Source: an uncultured Clostridia bacterium (GTDB taxonomy: Bacteria; Bacillota; Clostridia; Christensenellales; Borkfalkiaceae). From it: a stretch of DNA of 64,000 bases. Position 1 is the stretch's first letter. The number at the start of each line of letters is the position of its first letter. The stretch covers positions 1 through 64,000 of the forward strand of contig CALVWW010000005.1 of assembly GCA_944368155.1 (NCBI GenBank). The letters run 5' to 3'. Positions 7,518-16,500 of the stretch are shown here, in pieces. The translations under genes were made by a program, and so were the position numbers. The notes under the pieces are model-generated. The model was not told the DNA's origin. It ran no database searches and saw nothing but the letters and a program-made list of their open reading frames with translations.

Positions 7518-8030
7518 TCAGATTTCGATGAGATATCCGGCGCCGCGCAGAGCGACCTCGATTTTATCCAGCGTCTCCTCGTCGGGCGCGGTCACCGTGT
7601 GGTAATGATAGCCGTCGGTCACGGCCATGAGCGGTTTTGAAGCCCCGCTCACGAGCGAGCGGTAGAGTTCCTCTACGTGGGTATTGTTATAAAGTTCAAG
7701 CCTTGCCGTTATTCTGCCGTATACGCGGTGGTTTACAAACACATCCTCCACTCTGCCGCCCATACCTATTATAAGATATCCCTCGTCGACTATCTGCTCG
7801 AAAGAGTGCCTGCACTTGAACACGCGCGATGAGGCGCTCTTGGGAGCGGTCAGTATATAGCCGCGGTTGGTGGAAATAATGTCGTACCCGTTGGCGCGGA
7901 GCATTGCAATGTCCTGCACAATTACCTGGCGGGAAACGCCGAGCTTTTCGGCGAGCAGAGCAGCGGGAAGAGCGTTATCGCTGTTGCCGACTATCGCCAG
8001 TATTTCCTTTCTTCTCTCTTCAGCTTTCAT
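7518..8030 (-). CDS. niaR: NAD biosynthesis transcriptional repressor NiaR
   Basis: NiaR (YrxA) represses NAD synthesis and niacin uptake genes when nicotinic acid is abundant. An N-terminal winged helix (HTH_11 type, about residues 5-58: LLAEKLGVSRQVIVQDIAMLRANGYDI) is followed by the 3H domain, named for three His and seen here at His75 (FKCRHSF), His101 (VNHRVYG) and around 142-144 (GYHYHTVT). The 3H domain binds a metal and nicotinate. Its place next to nadB-nadC supports the function; the half-site array at 10809-10892 is the obvious target. Confidence 0.92.
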   Translation of the reverse strand: MKAEERRKEILAIVGNSDNALPAALLAEKLGVSRQVIVQDIAMLRANGYDIISTNRGYILTAPKSASSRVFKCRHSFEQIVDEGYLIIGMGGRVEDVFVNHRVYGRITARLELYNNTHVEELYRSLVSGASKPLMAVTDGYHYHTVTAPDEETLDKIEVALRGAGYLIEI

Positions 8031-8185
8031 CTTTTACCTTATCATAATCTTAATAAAACATTTCTGTGCAACGTATGTGCTATAAAATGCAACTAAATTT
8101 CAATAAACAACTCTGCGCAAGCAGGGTGTCACGGCGGCAATACGCGCCGCCTTCCGGATAATAGTTGCAAACCAAAACACATTGC

Positions 8186-8310
8186 GATTAAGCGTTAGTT
8201 GCAAGCAAGACAAGGCGCGGGCGCAAACGACAAGGGAGCTTACTGAGACGTAAGTGACCGCAGGAGTGCGTAACCGCAACACAGTATTGCGCCGCAAATA
8301 ACGTTTAATC
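8186..8310 (-). repeat. Dispersed structured repeat, copy B, overlapping the nadC stop codon
   Basis: A 125-bp element whose ends are inverted repeats: GATTAAGCGTTAGTTGCAAGC against the complement of GCCGCAAATAACGTTTAATC. The right end contains the last codon and the TAA stop of nadC. Shared with copy A (4524-4643): ACAAGG..CG, GGGAG, a hairpin (here CTTAC-TGAGAC-GTAAG), GTGACCG, then ACACAGTATTGCG. Confidence 0.75.
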
Positions 8311-9162
8311 TACAGGGTGGAGATTTTTTAACGACAAATCAAGTATCGGCGCCGAATGGGTGAGCGCTCCGCTGGAGACGTAGTCCACCCCCGTGCGCTT
8401 TATATCGGGAATGCTTTCCTCTGTTACATTGCCGCTGCACTCGGTAACGGCGCGGCCGTCTATTAGTTTTACGGCGGCAATCATATCGTCCACGCTCATA
8501 TTGTCGAGCATGATGATGTCTGCGCCCGCCTCGACCGCCTCGCGGCACATATCGAGGTTTTCCACCTCCACCTCAATCTTGCGGACAAAGGGAGCATATT
8601 CGCGGGCGGCTTTTACCGCGGCGGCGACGCTGCCCGCCGCGCCTATGTGGTTGTCCTTTAGGAGTATTCCGTCGGAAAGGTTATAGCGGTGATTTACCCC
8701 GCCGCCCACCTTTACGGCATACTTTTCGAATACGCGCATATTTGGCGTAGTTTTGCGCGTATCAAGAAGCTTTGTTTTGCAGCCCTCCAAAAGTTTTACC
8801 ACCCTGCGCGTGTAAGTGGCTATACCGCTCATGCGCTGAAGGTAATTGAGCGCCGTGCGTTCGCCGGATAAAAGCACGCGTATGTCGCCGGTAACTTTTG
8901 CTATATGCTCGCCCTTTTTCACCTCGTCGCCGTCGACCTTATAGAGCTCTACAACGGTATTTTCGTCGAGCAGGGTGAATGTGCGGGCAAATACATGCAG
9001 GCCGCATATAATGCCGTCCTGCTTGGCAAGCAGGTCTACCGTACCCTTTCTGCAGGCGGGCATTACGGCGTTCGTGCTTATATCCTCGTTGGAAATATCC
9101 TCTTTAAGCGCAAGCTTAATCAGCTCGTCGGCATGAAGTTTTTCAGTTATGGGGTTGTTCAC
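8305..9162 (-). CDS. nadC: Nicotinate-nucleotide pyrophosphorylase (quinolinate phosphoribosyltransferase)
   Basis: NadC turns quinolinate and PRPP into nicotinate mononucleotide, CO2 and PPi. Conserved pieces: SGERTALNYLQRMSGIAT, DTRKTTPNMRVFEKYAVKVGGG, HRYNLSDGILLKDNHI, and EVEVENLDMCREAVEAGADIIMLDNM, which hold the PRPP and quinolinate contacts. The start is GTG with GAGGAGG upstream, inside the end of nadB (20-bp overlap), so translation is coupled. Length 285 is normal. The stop codon lies in the end of a dispersed repeat. Confidence 0.96.
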   Translation of the reverse strand: MNNPITEKLHADELIKLALKEDISNEDISTNAVMPACRKGTVDLLAKQDGIICGLHVFARTFTLLDENTVVELYKVDGDEVKKGEHIAKVTGDIRVLLSGERTALNYLQRMSGIATYTRRVVKLLEGCKTKLLDTRKTTPNMRVFEKYAVKVGGGVNHRYNLSDGILLKDNHIGAAGSVAAAVKAAREYAPFVRKIEVEVENLDMCREAVEAGADIIMLDNMSVDDMIAAVKLIDGRAVTECSGNVTEESIPDIKRTGVDYVSSGALTHSAPILDLSLKNLHPVD

Positions 9163-10465
9163 GTTCGGCCTCCTCTATCGCATTTAAAACTATGCCCTTA
9201 TAACTTTTCAGAAGGGCGGGGACATTGTCATATTTTGATAAATCAAGCGCATTTTCGGCGCGTTCAGCGCGCTCGAGGCTGATTCCGGCGTAGCCGCTTT
9301 CGATGTCCTTTGCGGCACGCTTTGCAAAAATCAGACTCTCTAAAAGAGAGTTAGAGGCCAGCCTGTTTGCGCCATGCACGCCGTTGCAACACGTTTCACC
9401 CACGGCGTACAGTCTGTTCATGGTGGTTTTCCCCTCTAAATCTGAGCGGATGCCGCCCATGAAGTAGTGCTGGGAGGGAACGACGGGTATACATTCGCGG
9501 AATACATCGTAGCCCTCCTCGAGGCACCGCTGAACTATAGTAGGGAAGTGGCTTATCACCTCCTCCCTCGGTATGGGGCGCATATCCAGCCATACGTGCT
9601 TTGTGCCGTCCTTCTTCATTTGAGCGAGAATGTTTTTTGTCACCACGTCGCGGGGCTGAAGCTCGTCGCAGAAGCGGTTGAAATTTTTATCGAGAAGCAC
9701 GGCGCCCTCGCCGCGCACGCTTTCGGAGATTAAAAATCTCCTGCCCTTTGTTTTGCAATACAGCGTGGTGGGGTGAATCTGAATGTAGTTTATATGGTCG
9801 ACGGCGACATTGTGGTTGAGGCAGATTGCCAGCGCGTCGCCGGTTAAAATGCGGAAATTGGTTGAGTTTTCAAATACCCCGCCGAGGCCGCCCGAGGCGA
9901 GCACGGTGTAATCGGCATACAGCCTGTACAGTTTTCCGTTTTTGCTGTCCTTTGCGACTATGCCGTAGCACTCGTTGTTATCCTCGATTATGTCGACCAT
10001 GGTAACATAGGGAGCTATGAATATGTTCTGGCATGCGCGCACCTTCTTCATCAGGTGAGTGGTTATCTCCCTGCCCGTGCAGTCCTCGTGGAAGCAAATG
10101 CGCGGACGGGAATGACCGCCCTCGCGCGTGTACGCGAGCGAACCGTCGGCATTCCGCGCAAAGCGCACGCCGCAGTTAATCAAATCGTCGATAAGCTCCT
10201 GCGAGTTGCGTATCATGCACTCAACGGTTGCAGGATTGTTTTCGTAGTGCCCCGCGCGCATTGTGTCTTCAAAGTAGCCCTCATAGTCGGCGTCGTCAAC
10301 AAGGCGGCATATTCCGCCCTGCGCAAGATAGCTGTCCGATTTGTCGGGCGTGTCCTTGCAGATAATTAAAATTTTTCTTTCGCGCGGAAGGTTGAGGGCG
10401 CAGTTTAACCCCGCTACTCCCGCGCCTACGATTATAACATCGTAATATTTATCAAGCGCTATCAA
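9143..10465 (-). CDS. nadB: L-aspartate oxidase
   Basis: NadB is a flavoprotein that oxidises aspartate to iminoaspartate, the first step of quinolinate synthesis. The FAD-binding site is DVIIVGAGVAGLNCALNL; further family motifs are YLAQGGI, REGGHSRPRICFHEDCTG, QIHPTTLY, and the FAD-contacting GETCCNGVHGANRLASNSLLE. I start at a TTG at 10465 (protein MIALDKYYDVII), since AGAGG lies six bases upstream and the family begins here; the 96-codon in-frame stretch above it is leader. The protein is 440 residues. The partner quinolinate synthase gene nadA is not in the window. Confidence 0.93.
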   Translation of the reverse strand: MIALDKYYDVIIVGAGVAGLNCALNLPRERKILIICKDTPDKSDSYLAQGGICRLVDDADYEGYFEDTMRAGHYENNPATVECMIRNSQELIDDLINCGVRFARNADGSLAYTREGGHSRPRICFHEDCTGREITTHLMKKVRACQNIFIAPYVTMVDIIEDNNECYGIVAKDSKNGKLYRLYADYTVLASGGLGGVFENSTNFRILTGDALAICLNHNVAVDHINYIQIHPTTLYCKTKGRRFLISESVRGEGAVLLDKNFNRFCDELQPRDVVTKNILAQMKKDGTKHVWLDMRPIPREEVISHFPTIVQRCLEEGYDVFRECIPVVPSQHYFMGGIRSDLEGKTTMNRLYAVGETCCNGVHGANRLASNSLLESLIFAKRAAKDIESGYAGISLERAERAENALDLSKYDNVPALLKSYKGIVLNAIEEAEREQPHN

Positions 10466-10848
10466 TTTTAACCTCTGTGTTCTCCCTCCGAAGCAAAGCG
10501 GAAGAATTTTATAATTGGCGTTAAAAGCAAGCCGCGGCGGGAGATACCGCCGCGGCATACATTTGCTGTCAGGCGGGTAATGCGCCCAAACTTGCGGAAA
10601 TGCCGCAAGGTCTGAGCTGAGCGGTCGGAAATACACCGTCCCCGCGAGCCTGCCCATAGTGAACAAAGACTTACGCGGCGGAAATACACCGACTCCGCAT
10701 AGCGTCTTGCTCTTTGGCCGAGGAAGGCAGAACGTTTGCCCTGCCTCGCGCAACGCACCGGCAATACACCGTCGTGTGAACGCGTCCTTCGAACCTCTCT
10801 TTAAAGGTTATGTGCAAACCTGCACTCCCCTTCCTTGAGATTGCACAT
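10466..10848 (-). promoter_or_regulatory. Long nadB leader with three CGGNAATACACCG boxes
   Basis: About 375 bases separate the predicted transcription start from the nadB start. On the plus strand the box CGGAAATACACCG occurs at 10626-10638 and 10679-10691, and CGGCAATACACCG at 10759-10771. The leader is GC-rich and can fold, but I do not recognise a known riboswitch class. An in-frame open stretch through it has no ribosome site. Confidence 0.5.
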
Positions 10849-10892
10849 AGTTTACACTAAAAGTTTACACCTGTCAAGTTATGTGTAAACTT
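10809..10892 (-). promoter_or_regulatory. nadB promoter inside a probable NiaR operator array
   Basis: Minus-strand promoter: TTGACA (10877-10872), 17-base spacer, TAAACT (10854-10849). It is embedded in five TGTGYAAAC-like half-sites: plus strand at 10809 and 10880, minus strand ending near 10839, 10849 and 10862. Two inverted pairs stand out: TATGTGCAA with TTGCACATA (10809-10817, 10841-10849) and AAGTTTACAC with GTGTAAACTT (10861-10870, 10883-10892). That NiaR binds here is inference from context. Confidence 0.7.
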
Positions 10893-11106
10893 TTTTGACG
10901 ACACATAAAAATGAAATTTTTTAACAATTTTGTTGCTTTTGACACAAACGCGGCCCGACCTGAAAATAAAAAGAGCAAACAGCCGCATATTCGGCATTAT
11001 TCGTCAAAAATTGCCGTTGTGCCCGCATACACTTTTAAATATTATATTCTTACAGGTGTAAAAGTGCGCCGATTGGCGCAAAATTGCTGCCAAGGGGGAG
11101 GAAATT
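10893..11106. other. Remainder of the nadB/PRC-barrel divergent region
   Basis: AT-rich in its left part. No gene seen. It probably contains the plus-strand promoter for the PRC-barrel gene; no consensus pair is convincing. GGGGGAGG at the right end is that gene's ribosome site. Confidence 0.5.
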
Positions 11107-11619
11107 ATGAAACTTTCGGAAATTTACGGGAAGGAAGCTGTAAGCCGCGACGGGAAACACAGGGGCTGGGTACGAGGAGTGCTGGGAAACGGAAGCACTC
11201 CGCAGTTTTTGCAATGTTTCGACGGCGATGAAAAGGAATTTGACATCGACATTAAAGACGTGACATATGTAGGGGAAAAGATTGTGTTTGACGACAGAAC
11301 GGAGATTAAGCGGGGTTGCAGAAACATGCGGCTCGGCCTGCCCGCTTACGATGAGGCGGGCAAATTTTTAGGGCACCTGAGCGATTTGGAGAGCGGCAAA
11401 GACGGGCTGTTTTATTACCTGATAGGCAAAAAGAAATACCGTCCCGAATTTGTAGCCGTCGGCGACGCCGTCATAGTGCGCGCGCCGCGCACCCTCAAAG
11501 AGAATGTGACTTCGGGCGGGGCGGTGATACTGAAGAAGGGAACTCCGCTCACGCCGGAGGCTTTAAAAAAGGCCGAAGAGGCGGGCGAATATTTTCAGGC
11601 GCAGTTCAAATCGATATGA
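11107..11619 (+). CDS. PRC-barrel domain protein
   Basis: A soluble protein of 170 residues with two PRC-barrel-like halves: KLSEIYGKEAVSRDGKHRGWVRGVL at the start, and LGLPAYDEAGKFLGHLSDLE from about residue 77. PRC barrels occur in RimM and in sporulation and photosynthetic proteins and usually bind protein partners; the exact job here is unknown. The C-terminus (VILKKGTPLTPEALKKAEEAG) recalls a short lipoyl-like or AFP-like turn. GGGGGAGG precedes the ATG, and the gene ends before a bidirectional terminator. Confidence 0.75.
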   Translation: MKLSEIYGKEAVSRDGKHRGWVRGVLGNGSTPQFLQCFDGDEKEFDIDIKDVTYVGEKIVFDDRTEIKRGCRNMRLGLPAYDEAGKFLGHLSDLESGKDGLFYYLIGKKKYRPEFVAVGDAVIVRAPRTLKENVTSGGAVILKKGTPLTPEALKKAEEAGEYFQAQFKSI

Positions 11620-11664
11620 AATAATTTATGGCTTTGCGAAGAAAAAAAATTGAACTTAAGTCAG

Positions 11665-11696
11665 GCGGCGGACATACCTGCACGTATGTCCGCCGC
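11665..11696. terminator. Bidirectional terminator
   Basis: GCGGCGGACATAC-CTGCAC-GTATGTCCGCCGC: a 13-bp perfect stem between two converging genes. On the minus side it is followed further down by a T-rich stretch. Confidence 0.75.
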
Positions 11697-11699
11697 TGT

Positions 11700-12296
11700 T
11701 TACATCTTATATTTAGCCATAAGTTTTAAAAGAGTGTTGAAGTTGTCGTTCAACCTTTCGTTGTCCTCGGGCGTGAGGCTGCCCTTCGCCTGCATGAACG
11801 ATAAAAATGACTTTATGCGCTCCGCCTCCTGCCTGTCTCCCCTGCCAAGCTCCTTTGAAAGCAGTTTTTCAGTAACTGAGAGAGCGTGTTCGGTGCGCAC
11901 ATTTGCGTTTGCGGGGGCGGCTGAACTTTTAAAATGAAGCGCGGGCGGAGGAAATTCGGGCATCGCAACGTTTTGCGCCGCCCTTGTTTTACGCCGTGAG
12001 AGCAGCACGATGAGGCCGTAAGTAAGATACCCCGCGCACCAGAATACAGCCGCAACCAGAACGGAAAAATCAAGCTCCCTTTCGGTAAGCGCGAGAGCAA
12101 ATGTAACGGCTGTAAATATGTTTACAAACGCGAGGTAGGGGCGCTTATTCGCCGCGCGCACGCCGCTGTTGAATATGGTAAGCAACGTTGCACAAACAAA
12201 CACGAGCGCGAACGCGCCCCAGCAGATATACAGAGCTGTTTCGAACGTGAGCGAAGCGACCACCGAGTAAATACCGTTAAAAAAATCTGTCAGCAT
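11700..12296 (-). CDS. Membrane protein of unknown function
   Basis: 198 residues. Three hydrophobic segments, about 18-42, 53-70 and 77-100, are followed by RRKTR (positive-inside) and a cytoplasmic tail of about 95 residues. The tail is Pro/Ala-rich, then helical (SVTEKLLSKELGRGDRQEAERIKSFLSFMQAKG..DNERLNDNFNTLLKLMAKYKM). I know no family for it. AAAGGAA precedes the ATG. It stands alone, with converging and diverging neighbours. Confidence 0.68.
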   Translation of the reverse strand: MLTDFFNGIYSVVASLTFETALYICWGAFALVFVCATLLTIFNSGVRAANKRPYLAFVNIFTAVTFALALTERELDFSVLVAAVFWCAGYLTYGLIVLLSRRKTRAAQNVAMPEFPPPALHFKSSAAPANANVRTEHALSVTEKLLSKELGRGDRQEAERIKSFLSFMQAKGSLTPEDNERLNDNFNTLLKLMAKYKM

Positions 12297-12423
12297 AAAA
12301 AATTTTCCTTTTTTTAATTATACAAAGATTATAGCCGGGCAAACAAAAAATACGGCGCATTTATTGCCGAACGGGCGCGAAAATTGGCACCGGCGGCTGC
12401 GTGCACAAAACTGACGCAAACAA

Positions 12424-12452
12424 TTGCAGTTTTTCGCCCGTTCTGATATAAT
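12424..12452 (+). promoter_or_regulatory. SigA-type promoter of the HAD phosphatase gene
   Basis: TTGCAG (12424-12429), 17-base spacer, TATAAT (12447-12452); the start codon at 12471 follows after a very short leader carrying GAGGTAA. Confidence 0.8.
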
Positions 12453-12470
12453 ATATGCGAGGTAATCGCT

Positions 12471-13349
12471 ATGAAATATGAAAGGCTTGAAAAGGGCGAA
12501 AAGCCTGTGCTTGCCATATGCTATGATTTCGACAGAACGCTGTCTCCTGGCGACATGCAGGCGCAGGGCTTCATACAGTCGGTGGGCGAGGACGTGAACG
12601 AATTCTGGCGGCAATCGAACGAGCTCGCCGAGAAAAACGACATGGATATGAACCTTGCCTATATGCTCACCATGGTGAAGAAGGCAAGGGGAAAATTTTA
12701 CGTTACTAAAAAGGCTCTCTCGGAATACGGTGCAAAAATCAAGCTCTACGACGGCGTGGAGGACTGGTTCGGGCGCATAAACAGCTACGGCGGGGAGCGC
12801 GGCATCGCCGTTGAACACTACATAATTTCCTCCGGCCTGAAGGAGATGATTGAGGGTACCGCAATTGCGAGGCATTTTAAAAAGATATACGCGAGTTCCT
12901 TCCTCTTCGACGAATACGGAACACCGGAATGGCCGGCTCAGACAATAAACTACACGAACAAAACACAGTTTTTATTCAGAATAGAGAAAGGCTGCCTCAA
13001 TATAAACGACCATGCGGGCGTGAACGAATATATTCCGCCAGAAAAGATAAGGGTGCCGCTGAGAAATATTGTATATCTCGGCGACAGCGACACAGACATA
13101 CCGTGCATGAAACTTGTAAACTCGTACGGCGGACACTCGATAGGCGTATACGACGGAAAGAGCGGCGACAGACAGAAGGTTTACCGTCTGTTAAAGCACA
13201 ACCGCATACGCTACTTTGCCGCCGCAGACTACACCGAGGGCGGAGAGATAGATTTGCTTGTTAAGGAAATTATAGACAAGACCGCCGCCTTTGAAAAGCT
13301 TGAGGCCAGGCACGTTGAAAACCTTATTGAAACGAGGAAGAATATTTAA
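12471..13349 (+). CDS. HAD-family phosphatase
   Basis: A haloacid-dehalogenase-type hydrolase of 292 residues, phosphoserine-phosphatase-like in layout. Motif I is DFDRT at residues 19-23 (nucleophile Asp19, acid Asp21; Arg in place of the more usual Gly). Motif II is SSG at 120-122, the motif III Lys is probably Lys164, and motif IV is GDSDTD at 204-209. An inserted helical cap covers about residues 30-100. The substrate is unknown. It has its own promoter and a strong terminator. Confidence 0.85.
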   Translation: MKYERLEKGEKPVLAICYDFDRTLSPGDMQAQGFIQSVGEDVNEFWRQSNELAEKNDMDMNLAYMLTMVKKARGKFYVTKKALSEYGAKIKLYDGVEDWFGRINSYGGERGIAVEHYIISSGLKEMIEGTAIARHFKKIYASSFLFDEYGTPEWPAQTINYTNKTQFLFRIEKGCLNINDHAGVNEYIPPEKIRVPLRNIVYLGDSDTDIPCMKLVNSYGGHSIGVYDGKSGDRQKVYRLLKHNRIRYFAAADYTEGGEIDLLVKEIIDKTAAFEKLEARHVENLIETRKNI

Positions 13350-13474
13350 AAATAATTAAATAATATTAATTCAATATTAATTCAATTTGATTTTTCAACA
13401 TATGTATAGCAGCGCATAATTGCCGTATAAAACATACATGCACCTGAAAACATTTCGGTTTGAGCGCATAAACA

Positions 13475-13511
13475 GGCACGGGAGCCGCAGATAATCTGCG
13501 GCTCCCGTGCC
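13475..13511. terminator. Bidirectional terminator between the HAD gene and addA
   Basis: GGCACGGGAGCCGCAGA-TAA-TCTGCGGCTCCCGTGCC: a 17-bp perfect stem with a 3-base loop, with T-rich sequence on both sides. Confidence 0.88.
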
Positions 13512-13519
13512 GTTTAAAT

Positions 13520-16500
13520 TTAATTTAATTTAATTTCTTTAAGAGTACGAATATTTACTATATACGCGCCTATCTCCTCCTTCGGCACGCCGAGAATTTT
13601 TTCGACGGCGAGGCGGTACAGCCCGAGCTGGCGCGCATACCTTGCAACTATCGCCTGCTCTGTGAGAGTTGAAAATTTGTAGTCTATAATGGTGTATACA
13701 CCGTCCTTTTCGCACAACAGGTCGATTGCGCCCTGCACCAGAACGTCGTCCGCGGAGGATGTGTCCATAAAGCTGTTTGCAGGCAGAGCGCACAAAAATT
13801 CGCGCTCGCGGAAGGTATTTGCCCCCTGAACTCTTTCAAAGCAGGGCATTGATAAAATTTTTGCAAGCGAAGCGCAGCTTAAGAGGGCGGCCTCCTCCCC
13901 CGTCATATCCCCGCAGGCGACAAAGCCGTTCAGCTCATGCGCGATGCCATCTTCGTCCTTTATCGAAAAGTCGCACAGCTGCAAAAAGCGGTGATATGCC
14001 GTGCCTCGCGCCGCTGCGTCGGCCCCGTCGTCCTCCTCCGGGAAGAGTACGTGTTCGGCATAGTACTCGCCCTGCGGGTCGGCCTTCAAAAGGGCGGAAG
14101 CCGAGCTCTTTACAGGCAGGCCTACGCTCGCCTCATATGCATACGGACGCATAAAACGGGCGGCTATAGCCTCTTCGGCTTTGCTGTCGGGTTTCGATAT
14201 GAGGGCGGGCGAAGGCTCTTCAAAGAAGAATTCAGCGTCCTCCGAATTTTCCCGTTTAAAGCAGGAAAAATCGAGCATCTGGGCGTAATTTGCGGCATTT
14301 GACACGCGGAATTTATTGAACTGCCCGCTCTCCGCCGACATTATGTGCAGCCTGTATTTTGCGCGCGTGCAGGCGACGTACAAAAGGTTCATCTCGCCGC
14401 GCACTTCCTCGCGCGCTGTTTTTAGCTTTATATATTTGCCGAGCACCGTGGGCGCAGACACGCGCCGCTCCACATCGAACGCCCTGTGGGCGAAACCGTA
14501 CTCTTCGTCAAACGGCAGCGCACGCTCGCCCTGTCCGCGATATGGTTTGCACACATCGGCAAGAATGACTACAGGGAATTCCAGCCCCTTGGAGGAGTGC
14601 ATGGTCATCATTGTTATGCTGTCGCCTCCTCCGCTTTCGGCGACAGGCAGATTATAGCCCCCCGCCTTCAGTTTGGCCAGAAATTCGCCGAGGGAGAGCT
14701 CACCCGAGGGCGTATATGCCGCCTCAGACAGCCGCCGGAGATTTTTAAGCTTTTTGCCGCCGTCCTGATAATACTTTGCCTCCAGCGCGGTGTCCTTTAA
14801 AATATTATCTATGACCGTGCCGGCGCCGAAAAGACGGGAAAGCGTGCGGTATTCTTCTATTTTTTTATCGAAATTTTTAAGCTTTGACGCAATCTTGTCG
14901 CCGGCTTCCCGTCCGTATTTTTCGCAGCAGGCGCGGAATGTAAGTTCCTTCTGTTCACGGTACCTTATCTTTACGGCGGCCAGTTCATCCTCGGAGAGCC
15001 CTCCCACCGGCGAGAGAAGGGCAGAGGCAAGCGGAATATCCTGTTCGCCGTTATCGATAAAGGAAAGAATATCTGTAAGCTGCTTTACCTCGGAATAGTC
15101 GCAGGCGTTGCCGCCCTGCCCGCCCGACACGGTAAACCCGGCGGCCGTAAGCGCGCGCATTATACCTGCAGACGAAGAATTGTCGCGCTTTCTTGTGAGT
15201 ATGCATATGTCCCCCGGCTCCACCGCGCGCACGCTTCCTGTCTCTATATCGTAAAAGGTGCTCGAAAGTTCGCGGCGCACAACGTCGAGCACGGCCAGCC
15301 CCTCGCGCGGGAGCGGCTGCTTTTTGAGTTCCTCGCGCTCGACGGAATACACGCCGTCGGCAACCGATTTACTCTTTTCTTCCCTGCCGAATATGTGCAC
15401 GTACGCGCCTCCGCAGGAAGGCGGATAGGCGCCGCCGGCAAGCATAACAGAGTCTGATTTATAGTCTATCCCGCAGGTATCCGCGCGCATGAGCCGCGAA
15501 AAATTGGCGTTTACCGCGTCGATTACCCCGGGCGCGCTGCGGAAATTGTGCGAGAGCACAAGCCCTCCGCCGTGCGAGGCAAACTCGCGCTCCTTTTTTG
15601 TAAAGTATTCCGAACGCGAACCGCGGAAGCCGTATATAGCCTGCTTTACATCGCCGACGAGAAAGAGATTTTCGCCGCTCACCAGCGAAATTATGCGCTC
15701 CTGAACGGGATTTACGTCCTGATACTCGTCGACGAAAACCTGCTTGAAGCGCGAACGCACCTCTTTAACCATTCCGTCGAGGCTTAAAAGCTTTAACGTC
15801 AGATGCTCGAGGTCGCCGTAGTCGAGCTTGCCCTCCTCTCGTTTGAGCCGTGAATACTCGCCGTCGAACTCAGAGAGCAGCCATGCAAAGGCGCGGGCCG
15901 TGCGGTCGGTGGAGAGATAGGAGGCGAGCTCCTCCTCCCTTGTGCCAAGCCCCTCATACAGCTTATCATACCTGCCCTTTACATAGTCGCGCAATTCGAA
16001 GAATGCCCTGCTTACCTCATCCTCGCCGCTCTTCGGCGGCTTGCGCGAGGTGGAAAACTTTGGCAGCAGCTGAAAAATATCGCGCTGTTCCATGGCCGAG
16101 CGCAGGATGGCAGTCATCTCGCCCGCAATCTTTTTGCAGGCGTCATTCAGATTATTTTCGGCGCAGAAGGACTCTATTTCAGCTATAAGCTCGCCGCACT
16201 TTGTGCGGCCGTCGTCATATATCCTCCGGCAAATACTGTTGAACACCTCCTCGTCCGCACGGACCGGGCAATTTAAGAACTGCCCGTAATCGGGAGTGTT
16301 GCGCACGGCGTCGTACGCCGAGAGAATTACGGCCCTGAGACTGTTGTCGCCGCGTTTTCTGCCATATCGGGCGAGAAGGTATATAAAGTCGTCGTTCTCC
16401 TCTTCATACAGTCTTGCAAACAGACTGTCGAGCGCGCGACCCCTCATTTGCGCCTCGGCGCCGCCGTCCTCCGAAATTATTTCGAACGAACCGTCGATAT

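Noticed and set aside
10466-10753. N-terminal extension of NadB
   Set aside because: It has no family match, contains the leader boxes, and the TTG with AGAGG upstream fits the known start of NadB.
10626-10771. CRISPR-like array from the three CGGNAATACACCG boxes
   Set aside because: The boxes are only 13 bp, unequally spaced (53 and 80 bp), and no cas genes are present.
10466-10848. NAD+ riboswitch in the nadB leader
   Set aside because: The box sequences do not match the NAD+-I or NAD+-II motif patterns I know; the context fits protein control by NiaR.
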